NCBI GenBank assembly: GCA_002698425.1 | Contig: NZXU01000110.1 | Location: 1 to 64,000, forward strand | Source: Ahrensia sp. | GTDB lineage: Bacteria; Pseudomonadota; Alphaproteobacteria; Rhizobiales; Rhizobiaceae | Length of the DNA stretch: 64,000 nt | Direction: 5' to 3' | Shown here: positions 46,021 through 54,205 of the stretch, in pieces | How positions within the stretch are numbered: the first letter of the stretch is position 1 | Layout of the letters: each line of letters opens with the position of its first letter | Program-made: the position numbers and the translations under genes | The notes under the pieces: model-generated | Told to the model about the DNA's origin: nothing | Seen by the model: the letters and a program-made list of their open reading frames with translations, nothing else | Databases searched by the model: none

Positions 46021-46163
46021 ACCCCCCTCTGTCCGCTGCGCGGACATCTCCCCCGCAAGGGGGGAGAGTGGAGGCGAACCTGTCCGTCCCGCGCTCTGTT
46101 CCGAAAATCACGCGCCACTCTCCCCCCTTGCGGGGGAGATGTCACGAAGTGACAGAGGGGGGG
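46021..46163. repeat. RIME-like palindromic repeat, intergenic copy
   Basis: Two arms in inverted orientation (about 46022-46075 and 46111-46162). Each contains two small hairpins: one around CTCCCCC-GCAA-GGGGGGAG, the other GTCCGC-TGC-GCGGAC or GTCAC-GAAG-TGAC. It resembles rhizobial intergenic mosaic elements. It lies between cobM and the cbiG-cobJ gene, and a second copy is inside cobN at 62637-62799. Confidence 0.88.
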
Positions 46164-46180
46164 CCTGGCTCCGAATTCCA

Positions 46181-48013
46181 TCACACGCTCCCCATTTGCG
46201 TCCCGGCCTTCCCGGAATAGCCACGCGGCGTATAGACCCAAGTCTTCCCGTCGCCGGTCGCGACCGTTCGGCTGTCCGACGACCCGACGACGACGACGGT
46301 CAGCATGTCGACATCCTCGACATTGAGTTGTCCGAGCGGCACGACGCGCACCGCCTCGCCCTCGCGGCCCAGATTGGTCGCCAGGATGACTGGCGTCTCC
46401 GCCGGGCGATGTCTCAGCAATTCGTCACGCGCCCAGGCAAGTTGCATGCGCCGCTTCTTCGACACCGGATTGTAGAAGGCGACCACGAAATCGCCCTCGC
46501 CCGCCGCCCTTACGCGCCGCTGGATATCCTCCCACGGCGTCAGCAAATCCGAAAGCGAGATCGTGCAGAAATCATGACCCAATGGCGCGCCCGCCCGCGC
46601 GGCGGCCCCCTGCAGAGCGGAGATGCCGGGCGAGACAGCAATGCCGATCCGCCGCGCCGCGTCCGATACGCCTTTCCGGTCGATCAGTTCGAAGACGAGC
46701 GTCGCCATCGCATAGATGCCGGCGTCGCCCGAGCAGACCAGCGCGACATCCTTGCCCTCGCCGGCCAGTTCCATCGCATGACGCACGCGATCCTCCTCCT
46801 TGCCGAGGTCGAAATCGTGCCGCGTCCTGCCGGCGGTCAGCGGTCCCAGCAGATCGAGATAGAGCGAATAGCCGACGAGATCGGTCGAGGCCGCCACCAT
46901 GCGGCTCACCTCCGGCGAGCGCCAGCCCTCCGAACCCGGCCCGATACCGACGACATAAAGCGTCCCCCGCGACCGGCCCGGTAGCGACGCGGCCTTGAAA
47001 GGCTGAGGCGCGCGGGCGATGGCGCAGGTCGCACGCGCCGATTTGCGTTTCTCGGCGATCAGTTCGCCCTCCGACCCGGCAGCCGCCAGCGCGGCGCCTT
47101 CGGCAACGCCATGGCAGCCTACTTCGGCGAAGACGATATCGGACGGGTTCTTCAGCCGAGGCGTCTCCGCTTCCAATGACGCCACATCGAAGAAACGGGC
47201 CGGCACGCCGAGCCGTTCAGCGACATGATGGACCGCCGCCTCGTCGGCCTTAACGTCGAGAGAGCAGACAACGCCCACTGCCCCCTCCGCCAGACCGGCC
47301 TCGGCCAGCGTCTCGCGCGCCAGCGTCCATGCTTCCTCCGGATCGCAGCCGCGCTCGCAGCCGAGACCCAGCGCAAGCGTCTTTGGATAATAGACAAGCT
47401 CGTTTGCGGCGGGTTCCACCGCGAGATCGGTCACCGTAAGCCTGACCGACCCTTCTTCGGTCATGTCGAGGCCGCTTTCCGCCAGCCAAGGCGCAACGCC
47501 GTTCACTTCGGCGCTGGTTCCGGCCAGCAATTCCGCCATGACAGCCTTCGCCTGATCCGGATTGGCGAGAATATAGCCCTCCGGCGGCGCATCCAGCGCC
47601 ACGCCGAACCGCAGATCGCCCGCCGTCGTGATCGCCGCCGTGGCATCAAGCGCGGCGGCAATCCCGCGCGCCAGATCGTTCGCGCCGTGATGGCCGCCGA
47701 GCAGCGGCACCACGGCGGTAGCGTCTTCCGCCACCGCGATCACCGGCGGTTCCTCCTGCTTGTCCGCCAGCAACGGCGCGAGGATGCGGATCACCGCGCC
47801 CGACGCCATGACGGCGACGATCGGCATGCCGTCGCGAAACAGAGCCTGCAGATGGGCCTTCGCCTCATCGAAGAAGGAAACGCCGTCCGACTGCGATACG
47901 CGCTTCGCCGCGCCACGGATCGTGCCACCGGTTGCCGCACGGATCGCGACGGCGACCGGCATCGCCGCATCGCTCAAGATGACGATGGCGGGTGTTTTGG
48001 TCTCAGGCCGCAT
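46181..48013 (-). CDS. cobJ: CbiG-CobJ fusion: cobalamin protein CbiG plus precorrin-3B C17-methyltransferase
   Basis: A 610-residue fusion. Residues 1 to about 340 are CbiG-like: an N-terminal half with LQALFRDGMPIVAVMASGAV and PLLGGHHGANDLA, and a C-terminal CobE-like part with ALGLGCERGCDPEE. Residues about 350-600 are a full CobJ/CbiH methyltransferase starting GTLYVVGIGPGSEGWRSPEV, with SGDAGIYAMATLVFEL and VAFYNPVSKKRR. CbiG opens the lactone ring in the oxygen-independent pathway, while CobJ contracts the ring, so the fusion unites neighbouring steps. The gene overlaps cobI by 11 bp. Confidence 0.93.
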   Translation of the reverse strand: MRPETKTPAIVILSDAAMPVAVAIRAATGGTIRGAAKRVSQSDGVSFFDEAKAHLQALFRDGMPIVAVMASGAVIRILAPLLADKQEEPPVIAVAEDATAVVPLLGGHHGANDLARGIAAALDATAAITTAGDLRFGVALDAPPEGYILANPDQAKAVMAELLAGTSAEVNGVAPWLAESGLDMTEEGSVRLTVTDLAVEPAANELVYYPKTLALGLGCERGCDPEEAWTLARETLAEAGLAEGAVGVVCSLDVKADEAAVHHVAERLGVPARFFDVASLEAETPRLKNPSDIVFAEVGCHGVAEGAALAAAGSEGELIAEKRKSARATCAIARAPQPFKAASLPGRSRGTLYVVGIGPGSEGWRSPEVSRMVAASTDLVGYSLYLDLLGPLTAGRTRHDFDLGKEEDRVRHAMELAGEGKDVALVCSGDAGIYAMATLVFELIDRKGVSDAARRIGIAVSPGISALQGAAARAGAPLGHDFCTISLSDLLTPWEDIQRRVRAAGEGDFVVAFYNPVSKKRRMQLAWARDELLRHRPAETPVILATNLGREGEAVRVVPLGQLNVEDVDMLTVVVVGSSDSRTVATGDGKTWVYTPRGYSGKAGTQMGSV

Positions 48014-48743
48014 CGGAGGCTCCGCCGGCGGGAAGCGCGCGGATCCATTCCTCGCCGCCGCGATAGATAAGGATCATCGAGAAATAGGGTGCGGTCTCCG
48101 CCGCAAGCGATTCCAGCGGCACGACTTTTTCCTCGCCGAGGCTGATCCGCTCGCAATAGGCCGCGGCGCCGGTCAGTCCGAGCCGGCCGATCAGCGCGCG
48201 GATGCGCGGCAGGTGCCGGCCGACCTTCATGATCGCAACCGCATCCGACATCGTGATGCGCGCCTGCAGCGCGTCGTCGTCGAGCGGCCCCGGCAACACC
48301 GTCAGCACGTCGTTACGTGCTGCAAGCGGCCGCTTGGCCGCCGCCGCCGACGCCATGATCGATGAGACGCCCGGTACGATCTCTGTCGGATAACGCCCGC
48401 CCAGCCGCTCGAACACATACATGAAGGAGCCATAGAAGAACGGGTCGCCCTCGCACAGCACCGCGACATCGCGCCCGGCATCCAGATGCGCCGCGATCTC
48501 GTCGCCCGCCTTGTCATAGACCTCCGCCGCCGGAAAGCGCTCGGTGCGCATCGGCACGACGATCGGCACTTCGACCTGATAGGGCGACAGGAAATCCGCC
48601 ACGATCGACCGCGCGAAGCTCTCGCCCGTATCCGGCGCCGGATAGGCGACGACCGGGCACGCCTTGAGGATGCGGTGCGCCTTCAGCGTCAGCAATTCGG
48701 GATCGCCCGGCCCGACGCCCAGCCCGTAAAGCGTTCCGGTCAT
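48003..48743 (-). CDS. cobI: Precorrin-2 C20-methyltransferase
   Basis: A 246-residue SAM methyltransferase acting at C20, the step after CobA. Family motifs are GTLYGLGVGPGDPELLTLKA at the start, LCEGDPFFYGSFMYVFERL, and VPGVSSIMASAAAAKRPL. The start at 48743 is the ATG with this opening; the gene overlaps cobL by 4 bases. Confidence 0.96.
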   Translation of the reverse strand: MTGTLYGLGVGPGDPELLTLKAHRILKACPVVAYPAPDTGESFARSIVADFLSPYQVEVPIVVPMRTERFPAAEVYDKAGDEIAAHLDAGRDVAVLCEGDPFFYGSFMYVFERLGGRYPTEIVPGVSSIMASAAAAKRPLAARNDVLTVLPGPLDDDALQARITMSDAVAIMKVGRHLPRIRALIGRLGLTGAAAYCERISLGEEKVVPLESLAAETAPYFSMILIYRGGEEWIRALPAGGASDAA

Positions 48744-49942
48744 GGTGTTTTCGTCCACGCCCATTGCGTCACCGCCATGGAGGGCTTCCAGCCATGAAAC
48801 GGCCCGACCGGCTCCGCCGTCTCGGTGGCGATGCGCTGCAACTCGCCGCCATGTGCGTTGAATATGTCGAGCAGCACCGCCTCGCTCTCCAGCGTCGCCG
48901 CATGCGCCACCAGTCGGCCATGCGGCTTCAGCGCCGCCATGCAGGCCTCGATCGTCTCCCGGGAGATCCCGCCGCCGATGAAGGCGGCGTCCGGCGCTGG
49001 CAAGCCGGCAAGCGCGTCCGGCGCGGTCCCGTCGACCAGTTGCAGTTTCGGCGCACCGAGCTTCACCGCATTCGCCTCGGCCATAACGCGCCGCTTCTCC
49101 TGCGGCTCGATGCCGATGGCCCGGGCCTCCGGCGCGCCGCGCATCCATTCGATGGCGATGGAGCCGCAGCCGCAGCCGACATCCCAGAGCATGCCGTCGC
49201 GCACCGGCACCAGCTTCGCCAGCGCCAGCGCCCGCGCGGTCCGCTTGGTGATCTTGCCGTCATGCGTGAATTGATCGTCCGGCAGGCCGGTCCGCGGCAT
49301 TACCTGCGCATCCGGCCCGGCAACGATCTCGACCGCCAGCACGTGGAAATCCGGAACCGCCTGGTCCCAGCTCTCCGCCACCCCGTCGAACCGCGCCTCG
49401 TTCGGCCCGCCCAGCGCGGCCAGCACGGTCAGCTTCGACGGCCCGTAGCCGCGCTCGGTCAGCAATCGCGCCACCGTGCCCGGCGAGCTCGCATCCTTGG
49501 TCAGCAGGATCATGCGCACACCGGGCGCGAACCACGGGATGATCTGCTCGGCGGCGCGGCCATGCACGGTCAGCGTCTCGACATCGGCCAGCGACCAGCC
49601 CATACGGCAGGAGGCGAACTGGAACGCCGACAATTGCGGGTGGAAGACGATCTCCTCGCGCGGAATCCCCTTGAGGATCTTCGCACCGACCGAGAACCAC
49701 AGCGGATCGCCCGTCACCAGAACGACGACGCGCCGTCCCTTGTGGCTCCTGATCTCCTCGATCATCGCATTGAAGGGCGACGGCCAGGCGATGCGTTCCG
49801 CCCTGACATTCGGCGCCAGAGTGTGGTGCCGGTCGCCGCCGACGATCACGTCTGCCTCGCCGACCAGCTTCTGCGCTTCCGCCGACAGCCCCGCCATGCC
49901 GTCCTCGCCGATGCCGACGATATGCAGCCAGGCCTCGCTCAT
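48740..49942 (-). CDS. cobL: Precorrin-6Y C5,15-methyltransferase (decarboxylating)
   Basis: A 400-residue bifunctional enzyme that methylates C5 and C15 and removes the C12 acetate carboxyl. It joins a CbiE-like methyltransferase domain (about 1-205, WLHIVGIGEDGMAGLSAEAQ and VTGDPLWFSVGAKIL) with a CbiT-like domain (about 215-400, LWDVGCGCGSIAIEWMRGA). The fused form is the one of the oxygen-dependent route. The start at 49942 overlaps cobH by 4 bases. Confidence 0.95.
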   Translation of the reverse strand: MSEAWLHIVGIGEDGMAGLSAEAQKLVGEADVIVGGDRHHTLAPNVRAERIAWPSPFNAMIEEIRSHKGRRVVVLVTGDPLWFSVGAKILKGIPREEIVFHPQLSAFQFASCRMGWSLADVETLTVHGRAAEQIIPWFAPGVRMILLTKDASSPGTVARLLTERGYGPSKLTVLAALGGPNEARFDGVAESWDQAVPDFHVLAVEIVAGPDAQVMPRTGLPDDQFTHDGKITKRTARALALAKLVPVRDGMLWDVGCGCGSIAIEWMRGAPEARAIGIEPQEKRRVMAEANAVKLGAPKLQLVDGTAPDALAGLPAPDAAFIGGGISRETIEACMAALKPHGRLVAHAATLESEAVLLDIFNAHGGELQRIATETAEPVGPFHGWKPSMAVTQWAWTKTP

Positions 49943-50571
49943 GTGTTCAGCCCCCCGGCCAGCCCGTTGACCGCGGCCTGCGTCATGCCCACCCCGCCCT
50001 TCTGTCCAAGGAGCGTGATGAAGGGCACGCCGCGCGGGTCGCGCGCCAATTCCGCCTTCGATTCCGCCGCGCCGACGAAGCCGACCGGCAAGGCGATGAT
50101 CGCCGCCGGCCTCGCCCCGCCCGCATCGATATGTTCGAGCAGCCGGAACAGGGCGGTCGGCGCGTTTCCGATCGCGACGATCTGGCCTTCGAGGCGTTCG
50201 CCCCACAGATCGATCTGCGCCGCCGCCCGCGTCATCCGGTTGGCTTTCGCATGCTCCGCGACCTCCGGCGCCGAAATCCGGCAATGCAGCGCGCAGCCTT
50301 CCGGCAGCAGATGCTTCATCACGCCATAGCGCAGCGTCTCCACGTCGCAATAGACATGCGCCCCCGCCGCCAGCGCCCGCGGCACGGCCTCGGCGATATT
50401 GCCGGAGAACCGCAGGTCGCCCAGGATTTCCGGCATTCCGCAGGCATGGACGATCCGTGTCGCGACCGGCCGGATCGCCTTCGGAAGCGCCTGCAACTGT
50501 TCGACCCGCGAAATCATCTCGAACGACTGCGCATAGATCGCCTCAGGCTCGCGGACATAGTCCATCATCAT
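49939..50571 (-). CDS. cobH: Precorrin-8X methylmutase
   Basis: A 210-residue enzyme that moves a methyl group from C11 to C12, yielding hydrogenobyrinic acid. The catalytic histidine is in RIVHACGMPEI (H43). The family end block PVGFVGAAESKAELARDPRG and TLLGQKGGVGMTQAAVNGLA is intact. Three ATGs in a row leave a one- or two-residue uncertainty of the start. The gene lies 6 bp after cbiX. Confidence 0.95.
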   Translation of the reverse strand: MMMDYVREPEAIYAQSFEMISRVEQLQALPKAIRPVATRIVHACGMPEILGDLRFSGNIAEAVPRALAAGAHVYCDVETLRYGVMKHLLPEGCALHCRISAPEVAEHAKANRMTRAAAQIDLWGERLEGQIVAIGNAPTALFRLLEHIDAGGARPAAIIALPVGFVGAAESKAELARDPRGVPFITLLGQKGGVGMTQAAVNGLAGGLNT

Positions 50572-50577
50572 CCGGCC

Positions 50578-51702
50578 TCAGCCCTTCGCCTTTTCCATGC
50601 TTTTCGGCCCGAGCGGGTGATCGGCATGCGGATAGGGATGATGGTGATGGCCGTGATCGTGGGAATGGTCGTGGCCGTGATGGTGGTCATGATCATGGCC
50701 ATGGTCATGCGCATGAACCGGCGTCCACTCGATGCCATGCTCGCGGCAGAACTCCTCGTCGCGGCAGCGCCCGTCGCAATCGCCGTTGCAGGGGCAGTTT
50801 GCCGGCGCGCCGCCGACGCCCTCGACATGATGATGATGGCTTTCCTGCGCCTGGCCAACCTCCGCCTCGAAGCCCAGCACCTGCTCGCGATATTTGCACA
50901 TCTGGCAGTTCATGTTTTTCACGCCGTCGAGGATCTCGCGCACACGGTCGACGAAGGTCTCGATCACCAGGTCGTGGTCGTTCAGATAGGGCGCCTTGAC
51001 GAACTCGATCTCGGGGTGCTCGGCGGCCACCTCGTCGGTCTGCGAATAAATGCGCTTCACCAGCACACCGGTGAACAGGAAATAGGGGAAGACGAGGATG
51101 CGCCGGTAACCGAGCTTGGCGGCATGTTGCAGAGCCGGCTTCACCAGCGGAAAGGTCACGCCCGAATAGGCAGTTTCGCCCCAGCCGAACCCCATGCCTT
51201 CCCACAGCATGCGCATCACCTTGGCGACATTGGAATTGGCGTCCGGGTCCGACGCGCCGCGCCCGACCACCACCAGCATGGTCTCCTCCATCGGCACGTC
51301 GCTCTCGCAGGCGTCGAGCGCTTCCTGAACGCGCGCTCCGGCGGCCCGGATCATCTTCAGGTCGATGCCGAGCTCGCGGCCGTAATCGATTCTGATATCG
51401 GGATTTTTCGCCTGGTAGCTGTTCAGCACCGACGGCAGGTCGTTCTTGGCGTGGCCGGCGGCGAACAGCATGCCCGGCACGGCGAGAATATGGTCGACGC
51501 CCTTCTCCTTCAGCGCGTCCAGCCCCTTGTGCAGGACCGGATTGGCGAATTCGAGATAACCGTAATCGACCGGCCATTGCGGAAACCGCTCGCGCAGCCG
51601 GATCGCCAGCTTGGAGAATTCGCCGACGGCGTTCTGGTTGCGGCTGCCATGGCCGCAGACCATGATTCCGTAGCTCGGACCGCCCTTGATACCTTTCAGC
51701 AT
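50578..51702 (-). CDS. cbiX: Sirohydrochlorin cobaltochelatase CbiX, long form with His-rich tail
   Basis: A 374-residue class II chelatase that inserts cobalt early, into sirohydrochlorin or a related intermediate. The two CbiX halves have histidines in VCGHGSRNQN (H18) and AAGHAKND (H84). A MNCQMC motif (C266, C269), as in the long CbiX that carries an Fe-S cluster, and a cysteine-rich CPCNGDC stretch follow. From about residue 330 the tail is almost pure His/Asp, likely metal binding. GGAGAGG lies about 9 nt before the ATG. First gene of the minus-strand cob run, behind the candidate leader RNA. Confidence 0.93.
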   Translation of the reverse strand: MLKGIKGGPSYGIMVCGHGSRNQNAVGEFSKLAIRLRERFPQWPVDYGYLEFANPVLHKGLDALKEKGVDHILAVPGMLFAAGHAKNDLPSVLNSYQAKNPDIRIDYGRELGIDLKMIRAAGARVQEALDACESDVPMEETMLVVVGRGASDPDANSNVAKVMRMLWEGMGFGWGETAYSGVTFPLVKPALQHAAKLGYRRILVFPYFLFTGVLVKRIYSQTDEVAAEHPEIEFVKAPYLNDHDLVIETFVDRVREILDGVKNMNCQMCKYREQVLGFEAEVGQAQESHHHHVEGVGGAPANCPCNGDCDGRCRDEEFCREHGIEWTPVHAHDHGHDHDHHHGHDHSHDHGHHHHPYPHADHPLGPKSMEKAKG

Positions 51703-51797
51703 GAGTTACGCCTCTCCCGTCATTGCATCGGAGGCGGCGAAGGGCGCTGCAAGGCGCGGCGAATATGTCATGGCTGTGGGTCCCTGGGTCCGCAATA

Positions 51798-51940
51798 CGT
51801 TATCGCCAAATGCGCGGCTCCCGGCTTGTCGCCGGCGAACGCCCGGACCTTGCGGCAGTTCTGTCGCGACACCCCCTGTTTGGGTCGGCTGCAACGGACA
51901 CCTTTCGGCCCCGCAACGGTTCGGGGCACTGCCGATAACG
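51798..51940 (-). ncRNA. Candidate structured leader RNA of the cbiX-cob operon
   Basis: On the minus strand a 143-nt segment folds by inspection. The closing helix joins 51934-51940 with 51798-51804 (7 bp). A second helix joins 51928-51933 with 51854-51859 (GGCAGU/ACUGCC) and stacks on a hairpin 51922-51927 with 51908-51913. A further hairpin CCGGC-GACAA-GCCGG is at 51821-51835. The sequence AAGCCGGGAG (51818-51827) resembles the start of a B12 box, but the core CCCCGCAACTGT of classic cobalamin riboswitches is absent. The RNA type is unproven; its place before cbiX suggests metabolite control. Bases 51703-51797 lead to the start codon. Confidence 0.45.
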
Positions 51941-51946
51941 GGCGGC

Positions 51947-51975
51947 ACCCTAGGCGCGCCGCCGGACAGGGTCAA
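51947..51975 (-). promoter_or_regulatory. Candidate sigma-70-type promoter for the cob leader
   Basis: Minus strand TTGACC (51970-51975), 17-bp spacer, TAGGGT (51947-51952). The predicted start near 51940 falls exactly on the first base of the leader RNA closing helix. Confidence 0.45.
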
Positions 51976-52017
51976 TTCGATGCGCGACTTCGAAAAGGAA
52001 AATTGCGACGGCGGCGG

Positions 52018-52437
52018 TCAGCCCCTGCGAATTTCGGTGATGTCGAAATCCAGCATGTCGGCGATGCGCGCCAGGAACCGCTCTTCATGGCGGTCGATGT
52101 CGCTATCCGCCTCGGCGATTGCGATCATGTGGTCGAGCAAGCGCTGGCGCCGCTCCATCGGCAGGTCGGCGAACACCGCCGCGGCCTGCGCCGGGGTCGT
52201 CTCATAGGCGAAGTCGTTCAGATATTCGTAGACGCCGTCCATCACGTCGGGATCGAGGCTAAAACTGTCCCGGCAGATGCGCTTGAACGTATCGAGTTCC
52301 GCCGTCTTCACCTCCCCATCGGCCAGGATGACCTTGAACAGAAGCAGCAATTCGGCCGTCAGCGCCGGGTCGTTGGCGACCAGCCGCACGACCTTTTCCC
52401 GTTCGAGCCTCGTTTTAAGCGCATCCAGCCAACCCAT
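52018..52437 (-). CDS. TerB family tellurite-resistance-domain protein
   Basis: A 139-residue soluble all-helical protein of the TerB domain group. A conserved acidic metal-site pattern is seen in LLLLFKVILADGEVKTAELD (about 49-68) and IAIAEADSDIDRHEERF. Family members bind calcium-like metals; no physiological role is firm. The gene lies upstream of the cob leader in the same orientation, ending about 40 bp before the putative promoter. Confidence 0.85.
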   Translation of the reverse strand: MGWLDALKTRLEREKVVRLVANDPALTAELLLLFKVILADGEVKTAELDTFKRICRDSFSLDPDVMDGVYEYLNDFAYETTPAQAAAVFADLPMERRQRLLDHMIAIAEADSDIDRHEERFLARIADMLDFDITEIRRG

Positions 52438-52635
52438 CGGGAATTCTCCGCATCATTCTGTCTTGCGAGACTAGCCTGAGTCGCCGCTTGCGCAAATCCG
52501 GCTGCTCCACAGCACCGTCAGTGCGGGCGCGCTTGGCGCGACCCGGAATGACGCCGCGAAGGGGTGGCGCAAGGATGGCGGCATGGTAAAGCGGCGCACT
52601 GCATATGCCGAATACCCAAACTCCGAACCGTATCC

Positions 52636-53421
52636 ATGTTCGAATTCGCCCCCGATATCGTCCTCCTGCTTGTCGCCGCCGCCTTCGCGGCGGGCTTCGT
52701 CGATTCGATTGCCGGCGGCGGCGGGCTGATCACCATCCCGGCGCTTCTTCTCGCGGGCGCCGCCCCGGTGCATGCGCTCGGCACCAACAAGCTGCAGGGC
52801 ATGTTCGGCGCGGCTTCGGCGACATGGAGCTATCAGCGCCACGGCCATGTCAGCCTGCGTCCGCAGATCCTGCCCGCCCTGCTTGCCTTTGCCGGATCGG
52901 TTCTCGGCGCGCTGACGGCGACGGTCATGCCGGGCGATATTTTCGGCGCGGTCCTGCCGATCCTGCTGGTCGCCATAGCGGTCTATTTCCTGCTTAGGCC
53001 GGGTCTCGACGACATCGACCGGGCGCAACGGATAAACCCGTTCCTGTTCGGCGTGACCATCCCGCCGTTGATCGGCTTCTATGACGGCTTGTTCGGCCCC
53101 GGCACGGGCTCCTTCTTCATGCTGGCCTTCGTCGGGCTCGCCGGCTTCGGCGTCCTGAAAGCGACGGCGCACACGAAGCTCCTGAACCTCGCCTCCAATG
53201 TCGGCGGCCTCGTCCTTTTCGCCTTCGCCGGCGCGGTCTTGTGGAAAGTGGGGCTGGTCATGGGCGCGGCACAGATCGCCGGCGCGCAGGTCGGGTCCCG
53301 TCTCGCCATGAAGGGCGGCGCCCGCGTGATCAAGCCGCTGCTGGTGTTTGTCTGCCTCGCGCTGGCGATAAAACTCGTCAGCGATCCCGCCCATCCACTC
53401 AGGACATGGTTCGGCTACTAG
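52636..53421 (+). CDS. TauE/SafE family membrane transporter
   Basis: A 261-residue inner-membrane protein with eight predicted helices of the TauE/SafE (DUF81) family, which export or import sulfur-containing anions or organic acids. Conserved boxes are AGFVDSIAGGGGLITIPALL (about 20-39), LGTNKLQGMFG, and FYDGLFGPGTGSFFMLAFVG. The start at 52636 begins MFEFAPDIVLLLVAAAF. It converges with the tetR gene with a 4-base overlap. Confidence 0.9.
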   Translation: MFEFAPDIVLLLVAAAFAAGFVDSIAGGGGLITIPALLLAGAAPVHALGTNKLQGMFGAASATWSYQRHGHVSLRPQILPALLAFAGSVLGALTATVMPGDIFGAVLPILLVAIAVYFLLRPGLDDIDRAQRINPFLFGVTIPPLIGFYDGLFGPGTGSFFMLAFVGLAGFGVLKATAHTKLLNLASNVGGLVLFAFAGAVLWKVGLVMGAAQIAGAQVGSRLAMKGGARVIKPLLVFVCLALAIKLVSDPAHPLRTWFGY

Positions 53422-54116
53422 CCTTCACGAAGCTTGTCCGTTCCGTAATACGCCATGAACATGTCGACGCCGCTTGTCACGGTCCGGACGATCACCTCTT
53501 CATCGGGCGGCGCGGCGATCGCGCCGAATATGCATTTGCGCGTCAGACCGCCCGCACACAGGTCGTAAAGCTGCTGCGCAGCCAGCACCGCATCCGGAAT
53601 ATCGAGCAGTCCGGCCTCGATCTGCTTGGCGAAATAGTCCGCAAGCAGCGCCTTGCCGGAATCCGGCCCCGTATCGAAAAACTGCTTTCCGAGTTCCGGC
53701 ATGCGCTCGCTGACGCCGATCACCATCCGCTGGACCCGAGTCAGTTGCGATGAAGTCATAAGCCTTGTCAGCAGAAAACCATATCGCATCAGCGTTTCGC
53801 GCACCGTATACTTCTCGTCGAGCGCTTCCGCCAACAGGGCGAGCTTCGCCCGGCGCTCCCGGTCGATCAGTGCGCCGAACAGCTCTTCCTTGCTGCCGAA
53901 ATAGACATAGATCGTACCCTTGGAGACACCGGCTTCGCGGGTGATGTCGTTCATCGAAGCCGCGTCGAAGCCGACGCTCAGAAACACCTGCTTGGCGCCA
54001 TCGAGAATCTGCTGACGCTTGACCGGATCCTGCCCCGCCACGCGGCGGTTGGGAGCCGTGTGCGCCACCTCGAGGGCTTTCTTCAGGCTCTCGTCGTTCT
54101 TCGTCAGTACGGGCAT
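53418..54116 (-). CDS. TetR family repressor of the EmrAB-type pump
   Basis: A 232-residue regulator. The helix-turn-helix is in ITREAGVSKGTIYVYFGSKE (about 63-82) preceded by QILDGAKQVFLSVGFDAASM. The C-terminal AefR-like ligand domain is intact (SQLTRVQRMVIGVSERMPEL). The start at 54116 has AAGG 9 nt upstream. It is divergent from emrA, and two GAACCG-N2-CGGTTC palindromes in between are its likely operators. Confidence 0.9.
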   Translation of the reverse strand: MPVLTKNDESLKKALEVAHTAPNRRVAGQDPVKRQQILDGAKQVFLSVGFDAASMNDITREAGVSKGTIYVYFGSKEELFGALIDRERRAKLALLAEALDEKYTVRETLMRYGFLLTRLMTSSQLTRVQRMVIGVSERMPELGKQFFDTGPDSGKALLADYFAKQIEAGLLDIPDAVLAAQQLYDLCAGGLTRKCIFGAIAAPPDEEVIVRTVTSGVDMFMAYYGTDKLREG

Positions 54117-54144
54117 GTCGCGACACCTTGGCATTCTTTTTGTG

Positions 54145-54166
54145 AATCGAACCGAGCGGTTCGATT
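54145..54166. promoter_or_regulatory. TetR operator 1
   Basis: Perfect 10-bp arms AATCGAACCG/CGGTTCGATT with an AG spacer, 29 bp upstream of the tetR start. It shares the core GAACCG-N2-CGGTTC with operator 2. Confidence 0.75.
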
Positions 54167-54205
54167 TCCTCTTGATATGGCCCGTTGATAGGTCTATGTC
54201 AATTC

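Noticed and set aside
46021..46163. Strong terminator between cobM and cobJ
   Set aside because: No T tract follows either side, and the same sequence occurs inside cobN, so it is a mobile-type repeat and not a dedicated terminator.
51703..52017. Classic cobalamin riboswitch
   Set aside because: Only a partial B12-box-like sequence is seen and the core CCCCGCAACTGT and receptor loop are absent, so it is reported as an unidentified structured RNA and not as a confirmed riboswitch.
50131..52479. Open frame of 782 codons on the plus strand across cobH, cbiX and the leader region
   Set aside because: It is antisense to well-recognised cob genes, has no family similarity and reflects the GC-rich codon pattern of the true strand.
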